A DNA stretch of 64,000 nt from the NCBI GenBank assembly GCA_010672585.1, contig JAAHGF010000003.1, forward strand, positions 310,001 to 374,000, given 5' to 3'. This document shows, one piece after another, positions 18,537 to 27,374 of this stretch. The stretch is from Okeania sp. SIO1I7. GTDB lineage: Bacteria; Cyanobacteriota; Cyanobacteriia; Cyanobacteriales; Microcoleaceae. The notes under the pieces were generated by a model. The model was not told the DNA's origin and did not search any database. It worked only from the letters and a program-made list of their open reading frames with translations. The stretch's first letter is position 1, and every line of letters begins with the position of its first letter. Both the position numbers and the translations under genes were made by a program.

Positions 18537-19940
18537 TTAATCACTATTTTTTTCTTCTGAATTCTGAATTCTAAATTCTGAATTATAATTACAATTAATC
18601 CAATTAGCATATTTTTTAGTTTCTGCTAAAACCGGATTAATTCCAAACCAATGACCATCCCGGTCTCGATATTCAAACACAAACATACTTCGGAGTAAAG
18701 TTTGACATTCTTCCTCTCCAGTAACCCTTTGATTTTGTACTACTTTAAATAACAATTCCCACTCATCAAAAGTAATAGCTCTAATCAGGTCATCTCGATA
18801 TTCCTGAATTACATTTTCTAAACATTTACGAGAAAAAGGAGGGTCCTCTTGCTGTAGACAGCTATAAAGTAACATCAACAGTCGTCGCATATGACCACCA
18901 CTAATACGGCAAAGTCGATTGAGGGTTTCAGGGGTGTCAAATAGATTTGAGACTAATTCTAGGCGTTCTTGGGATGATATTTCTGGAAAAGCTCTAGCTA
19001 AAACCATTTGTTGTAACAACGACATTCCTGGTTCATAGTCATTAGGTTCCATCGTCGGTTTCTTGCTCCTAACCTGTACCGGCACCATCGGTAATACTTT
19101 TGGCTTAACTCCAAATCTACTCGATAATCTGCCATAATCATTAGAGAACATTAAAGTGAGGGGTATTGTGTAAACCACATGACAGTTTAGTTTTTTAAGT
19201 TGTTCTCCTCGGTCTACAAATAAGTATTCTGGTTGAGTACGTCCCCATGACTTAGGTGAATTATCTACCCGGTCTAGGTTATCAACAATTACTACAAGTC
19301 CTTGTTTGCCTCTGCGTTTCAGTTCAATATTGGCTCGTCCTAGTAATTCTTTATTGATTGATTCTAGAATAGTGCTGGTTCGTGGTTCTAGATATTGTCT
19401 TAATTGAGAACGTAGTTTGGGAGAATCTTTAGTTTTGGCAGTAATTTTGGCAATACCAATAGATACCTCTGCCTCTGCTGAAAGTTGGATTGGGGTTTGT
19501 AATACCTCTGATATTTCCGTAAATAGTTTTTGGAAGTACCCTGGTTTGAGTTTAATGTTAGCTTGCTCCATATTTTCACTGACTTGACGAGCGATCGCCA
19601 GTAAAATATCACTAATGTCTACATCCCCCATATCTAAGTCTTCAGAGGATTCAAAGTAAACAACATGATATCCTTGTCTTTCTAGCTTATCTTTCAGTCG
19701 AAATAGTTCAGTGGACTTACCACAACCGATGTGTCCTGTAAATAGTTGACAAGTTGGCTGATTTCCAGATAGTAATGTTATTGTTCTTTCTAATTCTCGA
19801 ATAATGTCACTACCTCTAACACTGGCAAAATCTATATAATATTTTTCATCTTCAGGATGTCCTACTATCAGGGTCTTGCTAGGGTTACAGGATTTGTAAA
19901 ATTTAATTAAGTCAAGAGTCTCTAACACAGGTTTATTCAT
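18537..19940 (-). CDS. P-loop ATPase (AAA/STAND-like signalling ATPase)
   Basis: 467 aa. Walker A is GHIGCGKST (69-77) and a Walker B-type GLVVIVDNLDRVD peaks at ~D220, with a downstream winged-helix-like region (~340-450). The protein has no membrane segment or known sensor domain. It resembles cyanobacterial ATP-binding proteins often found next to WD40 or TPR signalling proteins, as here: the 1870-aa WD40 STAND protein lies 840 bp downstream on the same strand. The last ~15 residues (NSEFRIQNSEEKNSD) are encoded by intergenic-type GAATTC repeats, suggesting the original C-terminus was altered. The 3' end is present twice more downstream as fragments. Function not known. Confidence 0.85.
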   Translation of the reverse strand: MNKPVLETLDLIKFYKSCNPSKTLIVGHPEDEKYYIDFASVRGSDIIRELERTITLLSGNQPTCQLFTGHIGCGKSTELFRLKDKLERQGYHVVYFESSEDLDMGDVDISDILLAIARQVSENMEQANIKLKPGYFQKLFTEISEVLQTPIQLSAEAEVSIGIAKITAKTKDSPKLRSQLRQYLEPRTSTILESINKELLGRANIELKRRGKQGLVVIVDNLDRVDNSPKSWGRTQPEYLFVDRGEQLKKLNCHVVYTIPLTLMFSNDYGRLSSRFGVKPKVLPMVPVQVRSKKPTMEPNDYEPGMSLLQQMVLARAFPEISSQERLELVSNLFDTPETLNRLCRISGGHMRRLLMLLYSCLQQEDPPFSRKCLENVIQEYRDDLIRAITFDEWELLFKVVQNQRVTGEEECQTLLRSMFVFEYRDRDGHWFGINPVLAETKKYANWINCNYNSEFRIQNSEEKNSD

Positions 19941-20511
19941 AACAAAAAAATAAAGACAATATTATATCGTACTTATACTGTTTTATTCTCTTGAATTTTT
20001 TGAATATGGGCAAGAGGTATGTTAACCCTTATGTACTTAAACCTTAATAGTAATGTTCGGGAAAATTGAGTATAAAAACAAACAGAGAAGAAAATAAATT
20101 AGATATTTTTTCTATCTAAAATTTGAGTGATTAGTTAAAAAAATCTACTGGTGTAGAAATCTCTATAAATCCTAAATAATTCGCGATAATTTCACTATTT
20201 TTTGTTTCCTAAAAATCTCAAATATCTCAAAACTAAAATAATAATTATGTAAGCAAACAGCGGTCAGCTTCACTAAAGTCAAAAGTCAGAATTAAAAAGT
20301 GATATTTTAAGTACTTAAAACCTCTAATATACAGTAATTTAAGCTTATTATTTGACTTCATCAGTTATAGCAGTCGAAACAAAGGTTAGGCATTTAGAAA
20401 GGCTCAAACGAGCGTCAGGAATTACTTTTAAATTTTGACTTTTGACTTTTGACTTATTATGTAGGGTCGCATTAAAAACATTAACTAATTAGTAAATAAA
20501 TATAATGTATA
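19941..20511. other. Gene-free interval upstream of ftsQ
   Basis: AT-rich divergent intergenic region between the ATPase gene and ftsQ, which presumably holds both promoters, although no clear -10/-35 pair can be chosen. It contains one short ACTTTTG heptamer run (20436-20456). No open frame worth reporting. Confidence 0.6.
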
Positions 20512-21342
20512 ATGGCTAATAGTATTGCATCGGTTTCTCGGTCTGACTTGTCAAGTCGGCGACAAACATTGCTGCGTCAAAGACGATTAAAATTAGTAGT
20601 TATAATATGGCAAATACTAGCAGTTGGTGGTTTAGCAGGAACTTTACTATGGGCAATTACTCAGCCAATTTGGCTAATAACTAAACAGGAACAGTTAAGT
20701 GTAGAAGGTAATCAATTACTTTCAGACCGAGCAATATTATCTCTAATTCCTTTAGAATATCCTCAGTCTCTTTGGCAAATTAAACCACAGGTACTAGCTA
20801 AAAATTTAGAGTCCCACGGTCCAATTGCTAGGGCAAAAATTAGCAGGCAGTTATTTCCTCTCAATTTAAAGATTGAGATTACAGAAAGACGTCCTGTGGC
20901 AATTACTCAACTGAAGAGTAAAGTAGGTGCTGGTAATTCACAACAAATGGGGTGGTTAGATGCCGAAGGGAACTGGATACCCCTAGAAAGTTTTTCTGCT
21001 CTAGAAAGAACTCAATCTTTACCTACTTTAAAAGTGATTGGTTTTACTGAACAATATCGTAAATATTGGCCTTTGCTATACCAAAGCTTAAGTCGTAGTC
21101 CTGTTAAAGTGTTTGAAATTAATTGGCAAGATCCAGGAAACTTAATTCTAACAACTGAACTGGGAATAGTTCATCTAGGACAGTACAGTTCTAGATTTAG
21201 CGAACAATTAAATATTCTAGACCAAATGAGGGAATTGCCAAATAAAATTGATGCTCGCCGAATTGCTTATATCGATCTGAAAAATCCAGAATCTCCTTTA
21301 ATCCAATTACCAAATAAATCTAGAGGAATTAAAATTCAGTCG

Positions 21343-21348
<6 letters not shown>
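20512..21348 (+). CDS. ftsQ: Cell division protein FtsQ/DivIB
   Basis: 278 aa with the FtsQ layout: a short basic cytoplasmic N-terminus (RRQTLLRQRRLK), one membrane helix (~29-51), a POTRA domain beginning at QEQLSVEGNQLLS with the typical strand pattern IEITERRPVAI, and an extracytoplasmic beta domain. FtsQ links early and late divisome proteins at the septum. It lies upstream of ftsZ as in other cyanobacteria, although 710 bp of mostly repeat DNA separates them here, so co-transcription is uncertain. Its TAG stop codon (21346-21348) falls within the AATTAGGG end of a MITE-like repeat, so the last residues may not be ancestral. Confidence 0.95.
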
Positions 21349-21592
<244 letters not shown>

Positions 21593-21863
21593 CAATAATT
21601 AAATCGACAATAACTTCAAAGTATATTAAAGAATAATTTCAAAGTATATTAAAATATAGCCTTGAGTTTCAGAAAAACTCCAAAGTAAGCATTCCGCAAG
21701 AAATGCTGACCTCGAAAAAAAAAATAATTATAAAGACGCTCAATCATCAGCTAAGTTCCCCATAGAGAAAAACTAATAAATATTCTGAGCTGGTTGGGTT
21801 ATAACTCAACATACTTTAGAATATGACTCATTAACCTATACTAAAAGCTATAAATTAAATTAA

Positions 21864-21992
21864 GGCTTTGCACAAATGCGGGATGATTTTAATAGTTTTG
21901 TGGAAGTGGAATGGGCATCTTGCCCGTTCCTTATATTTTCACTCCTTGGCAGGGACAGGTAGGATGCCTGCCCCCACTTACAACTTATATTC
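21864..21992 (+). repeat. MITE-like family C, copy 1
   Basis: A ~129-bp segment with GGGCATCTTGCCCGTTCC hairpin and the string AATGCGGGATGATTTTAATAG. The reverse complement of a close relative lies at 57619-57726. It has no coding capacity and sits between ftsQ and ftsZ. Confidence 0.8.
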
Positions 21993-22058
21993 TATCCCGC
22001 CCCTTAGCAATGTCTAAATAAAAAGTAAAAAATACTATATATCTACCATCCCCAAATA

Positions 22059-23330
22059 ATGATAGTGAATAATCAACAAGGGGTCAACAATGAAAGTCCC
22101 CAGTCCCACGGACAAGGAAATTTTCCATTACCAAAAAATGTCTCTAATCCCTTTCGCAATAACTCGGGACTTTATGGAGAAACAAATTATGACCCCAAAG
22201 CCACCCCAAAGGAAGAATCTAGGAGTGATGATATTGTGCCAAGTAATACAGCAAAAATTAAAGTAATAGGTGTTGGAGGGGGTGGCGGCAATGCTGTTAA
22301 CCGAATGATTGCTAGTGAGGTCTCTGGCATAGAATTCTGGACAGTTAACACAGATGCCCAAGCTCTAACCCTGTCCAATGCTCCTAAACGTTTACAACTT
22401 GGACAAAAACTGACAAGAGGCTTAGGGGCAGGGGGTAATCCGGCCATTGGCCAAAAAGCGGCTGAAGAATCTCGGGATGAAATAGCTAATGCTTTAGACC
22501 ACCCCGATCTAGTATTTATTACTGCGGGAATGGGAGGTGGTACTGGTACTGGTGCTGCACCGGTTATAGCTGAAATTGCTAAAGAAGCAGGGTCTCTGAC
22601 AGTGGGTATTGTGACGCGTCCCTTCACTTTTGAGGGAAGACGTCGAATTACTCAAGCTGATGAAGGAGTTGCTGCTTTACAAAGTAGAGTTGATACTTTA
22701 ATCGTAATCCCCAATAATCGTTTGTTATCTGTAATTAATGAACAAACTCCGGTACAGGAAGCTTTTAGAATTGCAGATGATATATTACGTCAAGGTATAC
22801 AGGGAATTTCAGATATTATTACTGTGCCTGGGTTGGTGAATGTTGACTTTGCCGATGTACGAGCAGTTATGGCAGATGCAGGTTCGGCGTTGATGGGAAT
22901 TGGTATGGGGTCTGGGAAGTCTAGGGCAAGGGAAGCAGCAAATATGGCAATTTCTTCTCCTTTACTGGAGTCTTCAGTGGAAGGTGCTAGAGGGGTGGTA
23001 TTTAATATTACTGGTGGGACTGATTTAACTTTACATGAAGTTAATACTGCTGCTGAGACTATCTATGAAGTTGTCGATCCTAATGCCAATATTATTTTTG
23101 GGGCTGTGATTGATGAGAAATTGCAGGGAGAAATTAAAATTACTGTTATAGCAACTGGTTTTAGTGGAGAGGCACAAATTAATCCTACCCAGGAAATAGC
23201 ACAGCCAAGACGGTCCATACCAACTCCAACTCCAGCTCCAACTCAAAGCATTGAGCAGGAGAAAAAATTACCAGGATTGGATATTCCTGATTTTCTGCAA
23301 AGGAGACGTACTCCACCTTCTAATAAATAG
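22059..23330 (+). CDS. ftsZ: Cell division GTPase FtsZ
   Basis: 423 aa. The tubulin signature GGGTGTG is at 159-165, the nucleotide-binding [10 protein letters not shown] near 71-80, and the T7 synergy loop [10 protein letters not shown] is present. A ~60-residue unstructured N-terminal extension is usual for cyanobacteria. The tail ends in the conserved partner-binding peptide [11 protein letters not shown], followed by a basic stretch. FtsZ polymerises into the Z-ring and recruits the divisome. The start at 22059 has no clear Shine-Dalgarno sequence, so a slightly later start is possible, but the extension is typical enough to keep. Confidence 0.98.
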   Translation: MIVNNQQGVNNESPQSHGQGNFPLPKNVSNPFRNNSGLYGETNYDPKATPKEESRSDDIVPSNTAKIKVIGVGGGGGNAVNRMIASEVSGIEFWTVNTDAQALTLSNAPKRLQLGQKLTRGLGAGGNPAIGQKAAEESRDEIANALDHPDLVFITAGMGGGTGTGAAPVIAEIAKEAGSLTVGIVTRPFTFEGRRRITQADEGVAALQSRVDTLIVIPNNRLLSVINEQTPVQEAFRIADDILRQGIQGISDIITVPGLVNVDFADVRAVMADAGSALMGIGMGSGKSRAREAANMAISSPLLESSVEGARGVVFNITGGTDLTLHEVNTAAETIYEVVDPNANIIFGAVIDEKLQGEIKITVIATGFSGEAQINPTQEIAQPRRSIPTPTPAPTQSIEQEKKLPGLDIPDFLQRRRTPPSNK

Positions 23331-23674
23331 ATGGTTAAAGCAAGGTAATTTTCTTGATTCTTGAAATCCAGCTCAATTCTATTAATTGTTATATCAAATC
23401 TGTTAGCGTTGCACTGTCGTGCAATTTAAAGGTTTAAAGTAATTAGTTAATAGTAGTTTAGCTAGAGTTGAATTTAGGTATTCTGTAGTGGTTAACACCC
23501 TTATATAGTGTGGCATTATAGATTTAACTAGAGTTTATAAATTTTATGTAGTATTCCTGTGTAAGTTCTATAGACCTCTCCGGAAATTAAGATTTAACAA
23601 CCTTTTTACAGGGGTTTTAGTTGAATTATCGGAGATGTCTAATGTATTTAAAAATAACTACATACTATTGACTA
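23331..23674. other. Gene-free interval between ftsZ and thiD, with a MITE-B copy
   Basis: A short MITE-like family B element occupies 23569-23643, with ends ATAGACCTCTCC and GGAGATGTCTAAT. The rest is AT-rich DNA without a recognisable gene or a clear terminator after ftsZ. No TPP riboswitch motif was seen ahead of thiD. Confidence 0.7.
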
Positions 23675-24508
23675 ATGACTACTAAATTTGATATTATGGA
23701 TAATTTTATGGCATCCAGTATTCCTGTTGCTTTGACTATTGCTGGATCTGATAGTGGTGGTGGAGCTGGTATTCAGGCAGACCTGCGTACTTTTGCTTTT
23801 CATTGTGTTCATGGTACGAGTGCTTTGACTTGTATTACTGCTCAAAATACTTTGGGAGTGAATAGGGTTGATGCTTTGTCCCCAGAAGCAGTAAAAGCAC
23901 AAATTCAAGTGGTTGTTACGGATATAGGTGTACAAGCAACTAAGACAGGAATGCTATTGAACCAGGAAATTATCTTGGCCGTAGCTGAAGAAATAGAAGC
24001 TTTAAATTTAAAAAAATTAGTGATAGACCCAGTGATGGTCTCCCGTGCGGGTGTTCAGTTAATTGATGATTTAGCTGTGGCAGCTCTACAGAATGTTTTG
24101 CTGCCTAAGGCGACTGTTGTTACTCCTAACATTTATGAGGCAGAGATTTTTACGGGTTTAGAGATTAATAACCTAGATGATATGCATATGGCTGCTCGGG
24201 ACATCAACAGGTTAGGGGCAAAAACAGTTTTAGTAAAGGGGGGAGCTATGAAGAATGATTTGCGAGGAGTAGATGTTTGGTTTGATGGAGAACAGTTTGA
24301 TATTTTAAGGACTGCTAAGGTTGAGACTAATAATACTCATGGCACTGGTTGTACTCTCTCGGCAGCGATCGCTGCTAATTTAGCTCAAGGGAAAGATTTA
24401 TTTTCTGCAGTTAAGTTGGCGAAGGATTATGTCACAAATGCTTTGGACTATGCTTTAGAAATTGGTCAAGGTCAAGGTCCAGTAGGACATTTTTTTCCTT
24501 TGTTATAG
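23675..24508 (+). CDS. thiD: Hydroxymethylpyrimidine/phosphomethylpyrimidine kinase
   Basis: Up to 277 aa. Ribokinase-fold kinase with the ThiD signature ALTIAGSDSGGGAGIQADL near the N-terminus and the C-terminal anion-hole and base motif THGTGCTLSAAIA. It phosphorylates HMP and HMP-P in thiamine pyrophosphate synthesis. The family normally begins about five residues before ALTIAGSD, so translation may start at the ATG at 23696 or 23708 rather than 23675; no strong ribosome-binding site decides. No other thi gene is adjacent. A family A repeat follows 128 bp after its stop. Confidence 0.96.
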   Translation: MTTKFDIMDNFMASSIPVALTIAGSDSGGGAGIQADLRTFAFHCVHGTSALTCITAQNTLGVNRVDALSPEAVKAQIQVVVTDIGVQATKTGMLLNQEIILAVAEEIEALNLKKLVIDPVMVSRAGVQLIDDLAVAALQNVLLPKATVVTPNIYEAEIFTGLEINNLDDMHMAARDINRLGAKTVLVKGGAMKNDLRGVDVWFDGEQFDILRTAKVETNNTHGTGCTLSAAIAANLAQGKDLFSAVKLAKDYVTNALDYALEIGQGQGPVGHFFPLL

Positions 24509-24635
24509 CGTAGGAGTTAGGAGTCAGGAGTCAGAATTCAGGAATAAACAATTAAGTAAGCATTTATGCTTAATATCTCCTAAGAATTTGACGAATGAGA
24601 AAGATCAATGAAGATGATTTACATAGTATAAATAC

Positions 24636-24868
24636 TTAGGGCTTGCTGATTAAATATCAAAGCATTGATATATAAAGGTTTTAGCTGTTTTAGGTTGAAA
24701 AAATTGCGCCTGTTTTCGGTAAAGATTGCTCAAAAAACTAGCATTTTGTGCAAGAGTTGGGCAGAAAAATTAAGGGACAAAACTTAGCTGCTACCTCCTC
24801 TACATTCCCATTTCTCCTGTCTCCTGTCTCCTACAAAGAGCAAAAAGACTTTTGAGCGCAAACCCTAC
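24636..24868 (+). repeat. MITE-like family A, copy 2 (full length)
   Basis: 233 bp from TTAGGGCTTGCTGATTAAAT to GCGCAAACCCTA, with the AGTTGGGCAGAAAAA and CAAAGAGCAAAAAGACTTT landmarks. It is the reverse-oriented relative of the copy after ftsQ and has no open frame. Confidence 0.88.
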
Positions 24869-24899
24869 TTAGCAGGCTACGGTGTTTTTTTATACTACT

Positions 24900-25051
24900 T
24901 TTAATATTACAAATTGACGTGTGGAATGTGGGTTTACTACTTTTCTTGCCCTGACTTTCTCTGTCTTTTTTTCTTCTATTAATTCGTTAATTTTCTCAAC
25001 TATTCCTATTTCATCAATTATTCCAGCTACTAACCCCAAATGGTCGGGCAT
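24900..25051 (-). pseudogene. N-terminal fragment of an IS1634-type (DUF4277) transposase
   Basis: Reading from an ATG at 25051 gives MPDHLGLVAGIIDEIGIVEK and further residues. This matches the LDHLG(I/L)VAGI(C/I)DEIGLVE start of IS1634-family transposases. The frame then runs into the string GTAAACCCACATTCCACACG and stops at ~24900. That string is also found as a dispersed motif at ~25265 and ~60755. The catalytic domain is missing. Confidence 0.7.
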
Positions 25052-25395
25052 TTTTTATTTCCACTGACATTTTTCTTTTTTTATTTCTTCAAAACATCTT
25101 CTGTTATTACATAAAAACTCTCTTTTTTCTCCTTGATCTACCTCAGTATTTTTGCTTAATAATTTTTTTGATTTTTATTATTACCAGTATTAATACTTAA
25201 TTCATCGCGTTGGCGATGCCTAGCGGCAGCGACATCGCTCTTTTATATTACTTTAATATTACATCTTGAAGTGCCGAATGTGGGTTCTCAGAATAGCCCA
25301 AATCTTTATATGTCTTGAGCTTGGAGGAAATTTTTAACTACGAAATTGGCTAAATGGCTAATAGTTAAGTTGATAATAGCCATTTCAAAATATAC
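25052..25395. other. Gene-free interval with IS relics
   Basis: Contains low-complexity T-rich DNA, a GC-rich palindromic motif GCGTTGGCGATGCCTAGCGG (25206 on) and a second copy of the motif TTGAAGTGCCGAATGTGGGTT (~25267). These are probable leftovers of the same transposable element as the DUF4277 fragment. Confidence 0.55.
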
Positions 25396-25824
25396 TTATT
25401 TTCTAGAACTCCCTAAGCGATAATACTGACCATACTTCCAATTATAATTGTTACTGCTTTGTTGATTTTCTGCCGTAGATCCTTCTGCTTGTGAGAGTGA
25501 GGAAGATACTTTTTTTGTTTCCTCTCTAAATAGAGGAGTTGAACTTTTCAAAAGGTCTCTTTGTACTGCTGCAAAAGCATGACGTACTACTACCGCAATT
25601 TCTTTTCTATAATCTTCTTCTGCTTTTTTTGTTTGAAATTTCCAGCCTTCCTGACTACAAGCATATAAGGGTGGGAGACGATTCAGCGCATAAGTTTCTA
25701 CATCAGTTCGCTTAATATATTTCGCTAACTTTTGAGGCAACAAGGTAATTTGGCGATTTACTTCCTGTGCTACCATCTGTTCCATAACATTTAGATATTT
25801 CTTTTTTGAGTTAGCCTGAATCAT
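25396..25824 (-). CDS. ComFB-family protein (candidate c-di-GMP receptor)
   Basis: 142 aa. The core (residues ~10-95) matches the late-competence ComFB domain, with NVMEQMVAQEVNRQI, DVETYALNRLPPLYACSQEGW and IAVVVRHAFAAVQRD. In cyanobacteria, members of this family (CdgR/ComFB) have been shown to bind c-di-GMP and to affect cell size or natural competence; that this one does so is inference. The C-terminal ~45 residues are low-complexity and polar (SSSLSQAEGSTAENQQSSNN). The start at 25824 is supported by AAAGGAG nine bases upstream. It is a monocistronic-looking gene, although a c-di-GMP enzyme is encoded in the same window (2530-6489). Confidence 0.88.
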   Translation of the reverse strand: MIQANSKKKYLNVMEQMVAQEVNRQITLLPQKLAKYIKRTDVETYALNRLPPLYACSQEGWKFQTKKAEEDYRKEIAVVVRHAFAAVQRDLLKSSTPLFREETKKVSSSLSQAEGSTAENQQSSNNYNWKYGQYYRLGSSRK

Positions 25825-26065
25825 TGCATATCTCCTTTGTTCAAATATTTATTTAACCTACCTAGCTGTTTTACCTCAAACTTAGGATGAGAATGCTTCT
25901 ATAATTATTAACTTACGTTTATTACTTGATGTACTCAATTTCCATTATTTTAATTACAATTTTATGTAACTAAATCGTTACATAAATTATAGTTTTTAAT
26001 AAACTTATAGTTGCTCTCTATCTATAACAAGAACTACCTAAATGTTTAGTATTTGGAGTGAAAAT

Positions 26066-26458
26066 TTAGTCGAGAGAAGGAATCGCAGTTGCAATTAAGT
26101 CTTCTATCCTTTTGATATTTGGGTTACCAGCTAAATATCCAATACCTCGATGCAAGTGTAGGCGAAACTGGGTGGCCAAAGTTTCCCGGTTTATACCTAT
26201 TCCATCATTATAGCAACGTTGCTTGAGAGCCAATAAAAAGATGTCAGAAAATTCTCCACCGAAAATTCTCCATGTTAATTCTAAATTACTATCAGTAGGG
26301 ATTGGCACTGGAGAGGGAATACTTGATTCTGCTAAAGAGCAACAAAATGCCCAACGACAAAGAATATTCCATTGGTCTATTTTGGTATTGCGCTTCAGTT
26401 TAGTTAACTGATCTTTGGCTGTTTGAGAAAGTCGTATTCTTTCAATTGGTAGTTCCAT
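26066..26458 (-). CDS. dndE: Orphan DndE-like protein
   Basis: 130 aa. The sequence follows the DndE family pattern: RLSQTAKDQLTKLKRNTKI, then NILCRWAFCCSLAE, then LTWRIFGGEFSDIFLLALKQRC, and a C-terminal FRLHLHRGIGYL. DndE is a small helical protein with a conserved lysine-rich surface, needed in many phosphorothioate DNA-modification (dnd) systems and reported to bind nicked DNA. No dndA, B, C, D or restriction genes lie in this window, so it may be an orphan or may belong to an unlinked set. The start ATG at 26458 precedes the conserved core by nine residues, as expected. Confidence 0.82.
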   Translation of the reverse strand: MELPIERIRLSQTAKDQLTKLKRNTKIDQWNILCRWAFCCSLAESSIPSPVPIPTDSNLELTWRIFGGEFSDIFLLALKQRCYNDGIGINRETLATQFRLHLHRGIGYLAGNPNIKRIEDLIATAIPSLD

Positions 26459-27374
26459 TAAAGGTCTTAAAGTTGCCGATGGAGTAAATATTATGAGGTT
26501 GATTATATCACAGGAAGAAGGAAGACCGAAGTTGGAAGAAGGAAGAAAAATATTGCGTTGTCTGAGTTTTAAGTTTTTTATCTTTACCCAACCTTATGTT
26601 TCGACTGCTATATCTTTAATTTTTTTTTTATTTTTAAACTGCCAAAAACTTTGTGAATTCCATCACAATTTTTATATTAAAAAGCGCTTTCTGACGGAAT
26701 GCTCCGCAAATAGCAGTTCAGCAATCAGCGTTCAGCTTTTTAGAAGGGGATTTCAACCCCTCCTAAAATTAAAAAACAAGCTAGAAGTCGGGGATGTTTT
26801 ACCGAATAATTCAGGTAAAAATCCTCTCCTTTAAAGGAGAAACAAGCGGTCGATATTCGGAGCGCACCCGTTGGGTGGGATGGCTCCGAAACCTGCACCA
26901 TATCCAATCGACCAAGAGAGAAAAAATTTTCCTTTTATTCAATCCTCTTCCTTTTAGGGAGAGGTAATTATCAATTATCCATTATCCATGATCAATTATC
27001 AATTATTGAACCAAGCTTGGAGGTTCCGGAATGCTCCGCAAACAGATACCTAATTCTATACACAATATGGTATTATTGCATTTATAAATTTTGGTGAATT
27101 ACACTTGTTTTTCTTGTATTTTGAGATAATAATTGGGTAATAATGTTTCTCGAAAACCTATTATTTTGTATCTCAAAAGTATAATTATTTTCATAGTATA
27201 AACAATTATTTTAAATATCTGTTAAAATCGGCCTATTCAATAAATTTTTTATTATATAGCGTTTCTCAGGCTAGTGAGGTACACTCTTATCTTTACTTCA
27301 CTATTGCCTTTTGCTTTCCGGAGCTGTTGCCTAAAGCCTAGAGTTTTGTACTTCACCAGTATGGGAATTGCTAT
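26459..27374. other. Gene-free region with repeats upstream of the membrane glycosyltransferase
   Basis: No supported gene. Contains GAAGGAAGA heptamers (26513-26548), a GGAATGCTCCGCAAA palindromic motif twice (26698 and 27030), repeat E copy 2 (26812-27008) and AT-rich DNA to 27374. An open frame at 26493-26834 consists of these repeats and is not credible. Confidence 0.7.
26812..27008 (+). repeat. Dispersed intergenic repeat E, copy 2
   Basis: Shares with 7138-7442 the ordered modules TTAAAGGAGAAACAAGCGGTCGA, GGTGGGATGGCTCCGAAACC, CATATCCAATCGACCAAGA, TTCAATCC and GGTAATTATCAATTATCCAT. It is about 110 bp shorter because the palindromic middle of copy 1 is absent. Confidence 0.8.

Noticed and set aside
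22187..22627. 146-codon open frame antisense to ftsZ
   Set aside because: It lies entirely opposite a highly conserved gene, has no homology that I recognise, and follows from ftsZ codon use.
23331..23674. TPP riboswitch upstream of thiD
   Set aside because: No CUGAGA- or ACCUGA-like core in the right arrangement was found; a family B repeat occupies the space.
26066..26458. A complete phosphorothioate modification system
   Set aside because: Only a DndE-like gene is present; neighbours are repeats and a membrane protein.
26493..26834. 113-codon open frame upstream of the membrane glycosyltransferase
   Set aside because: Made of GAAGGAA heptamers, palindromic motifs and repeat DNA; no protein-like pattern.
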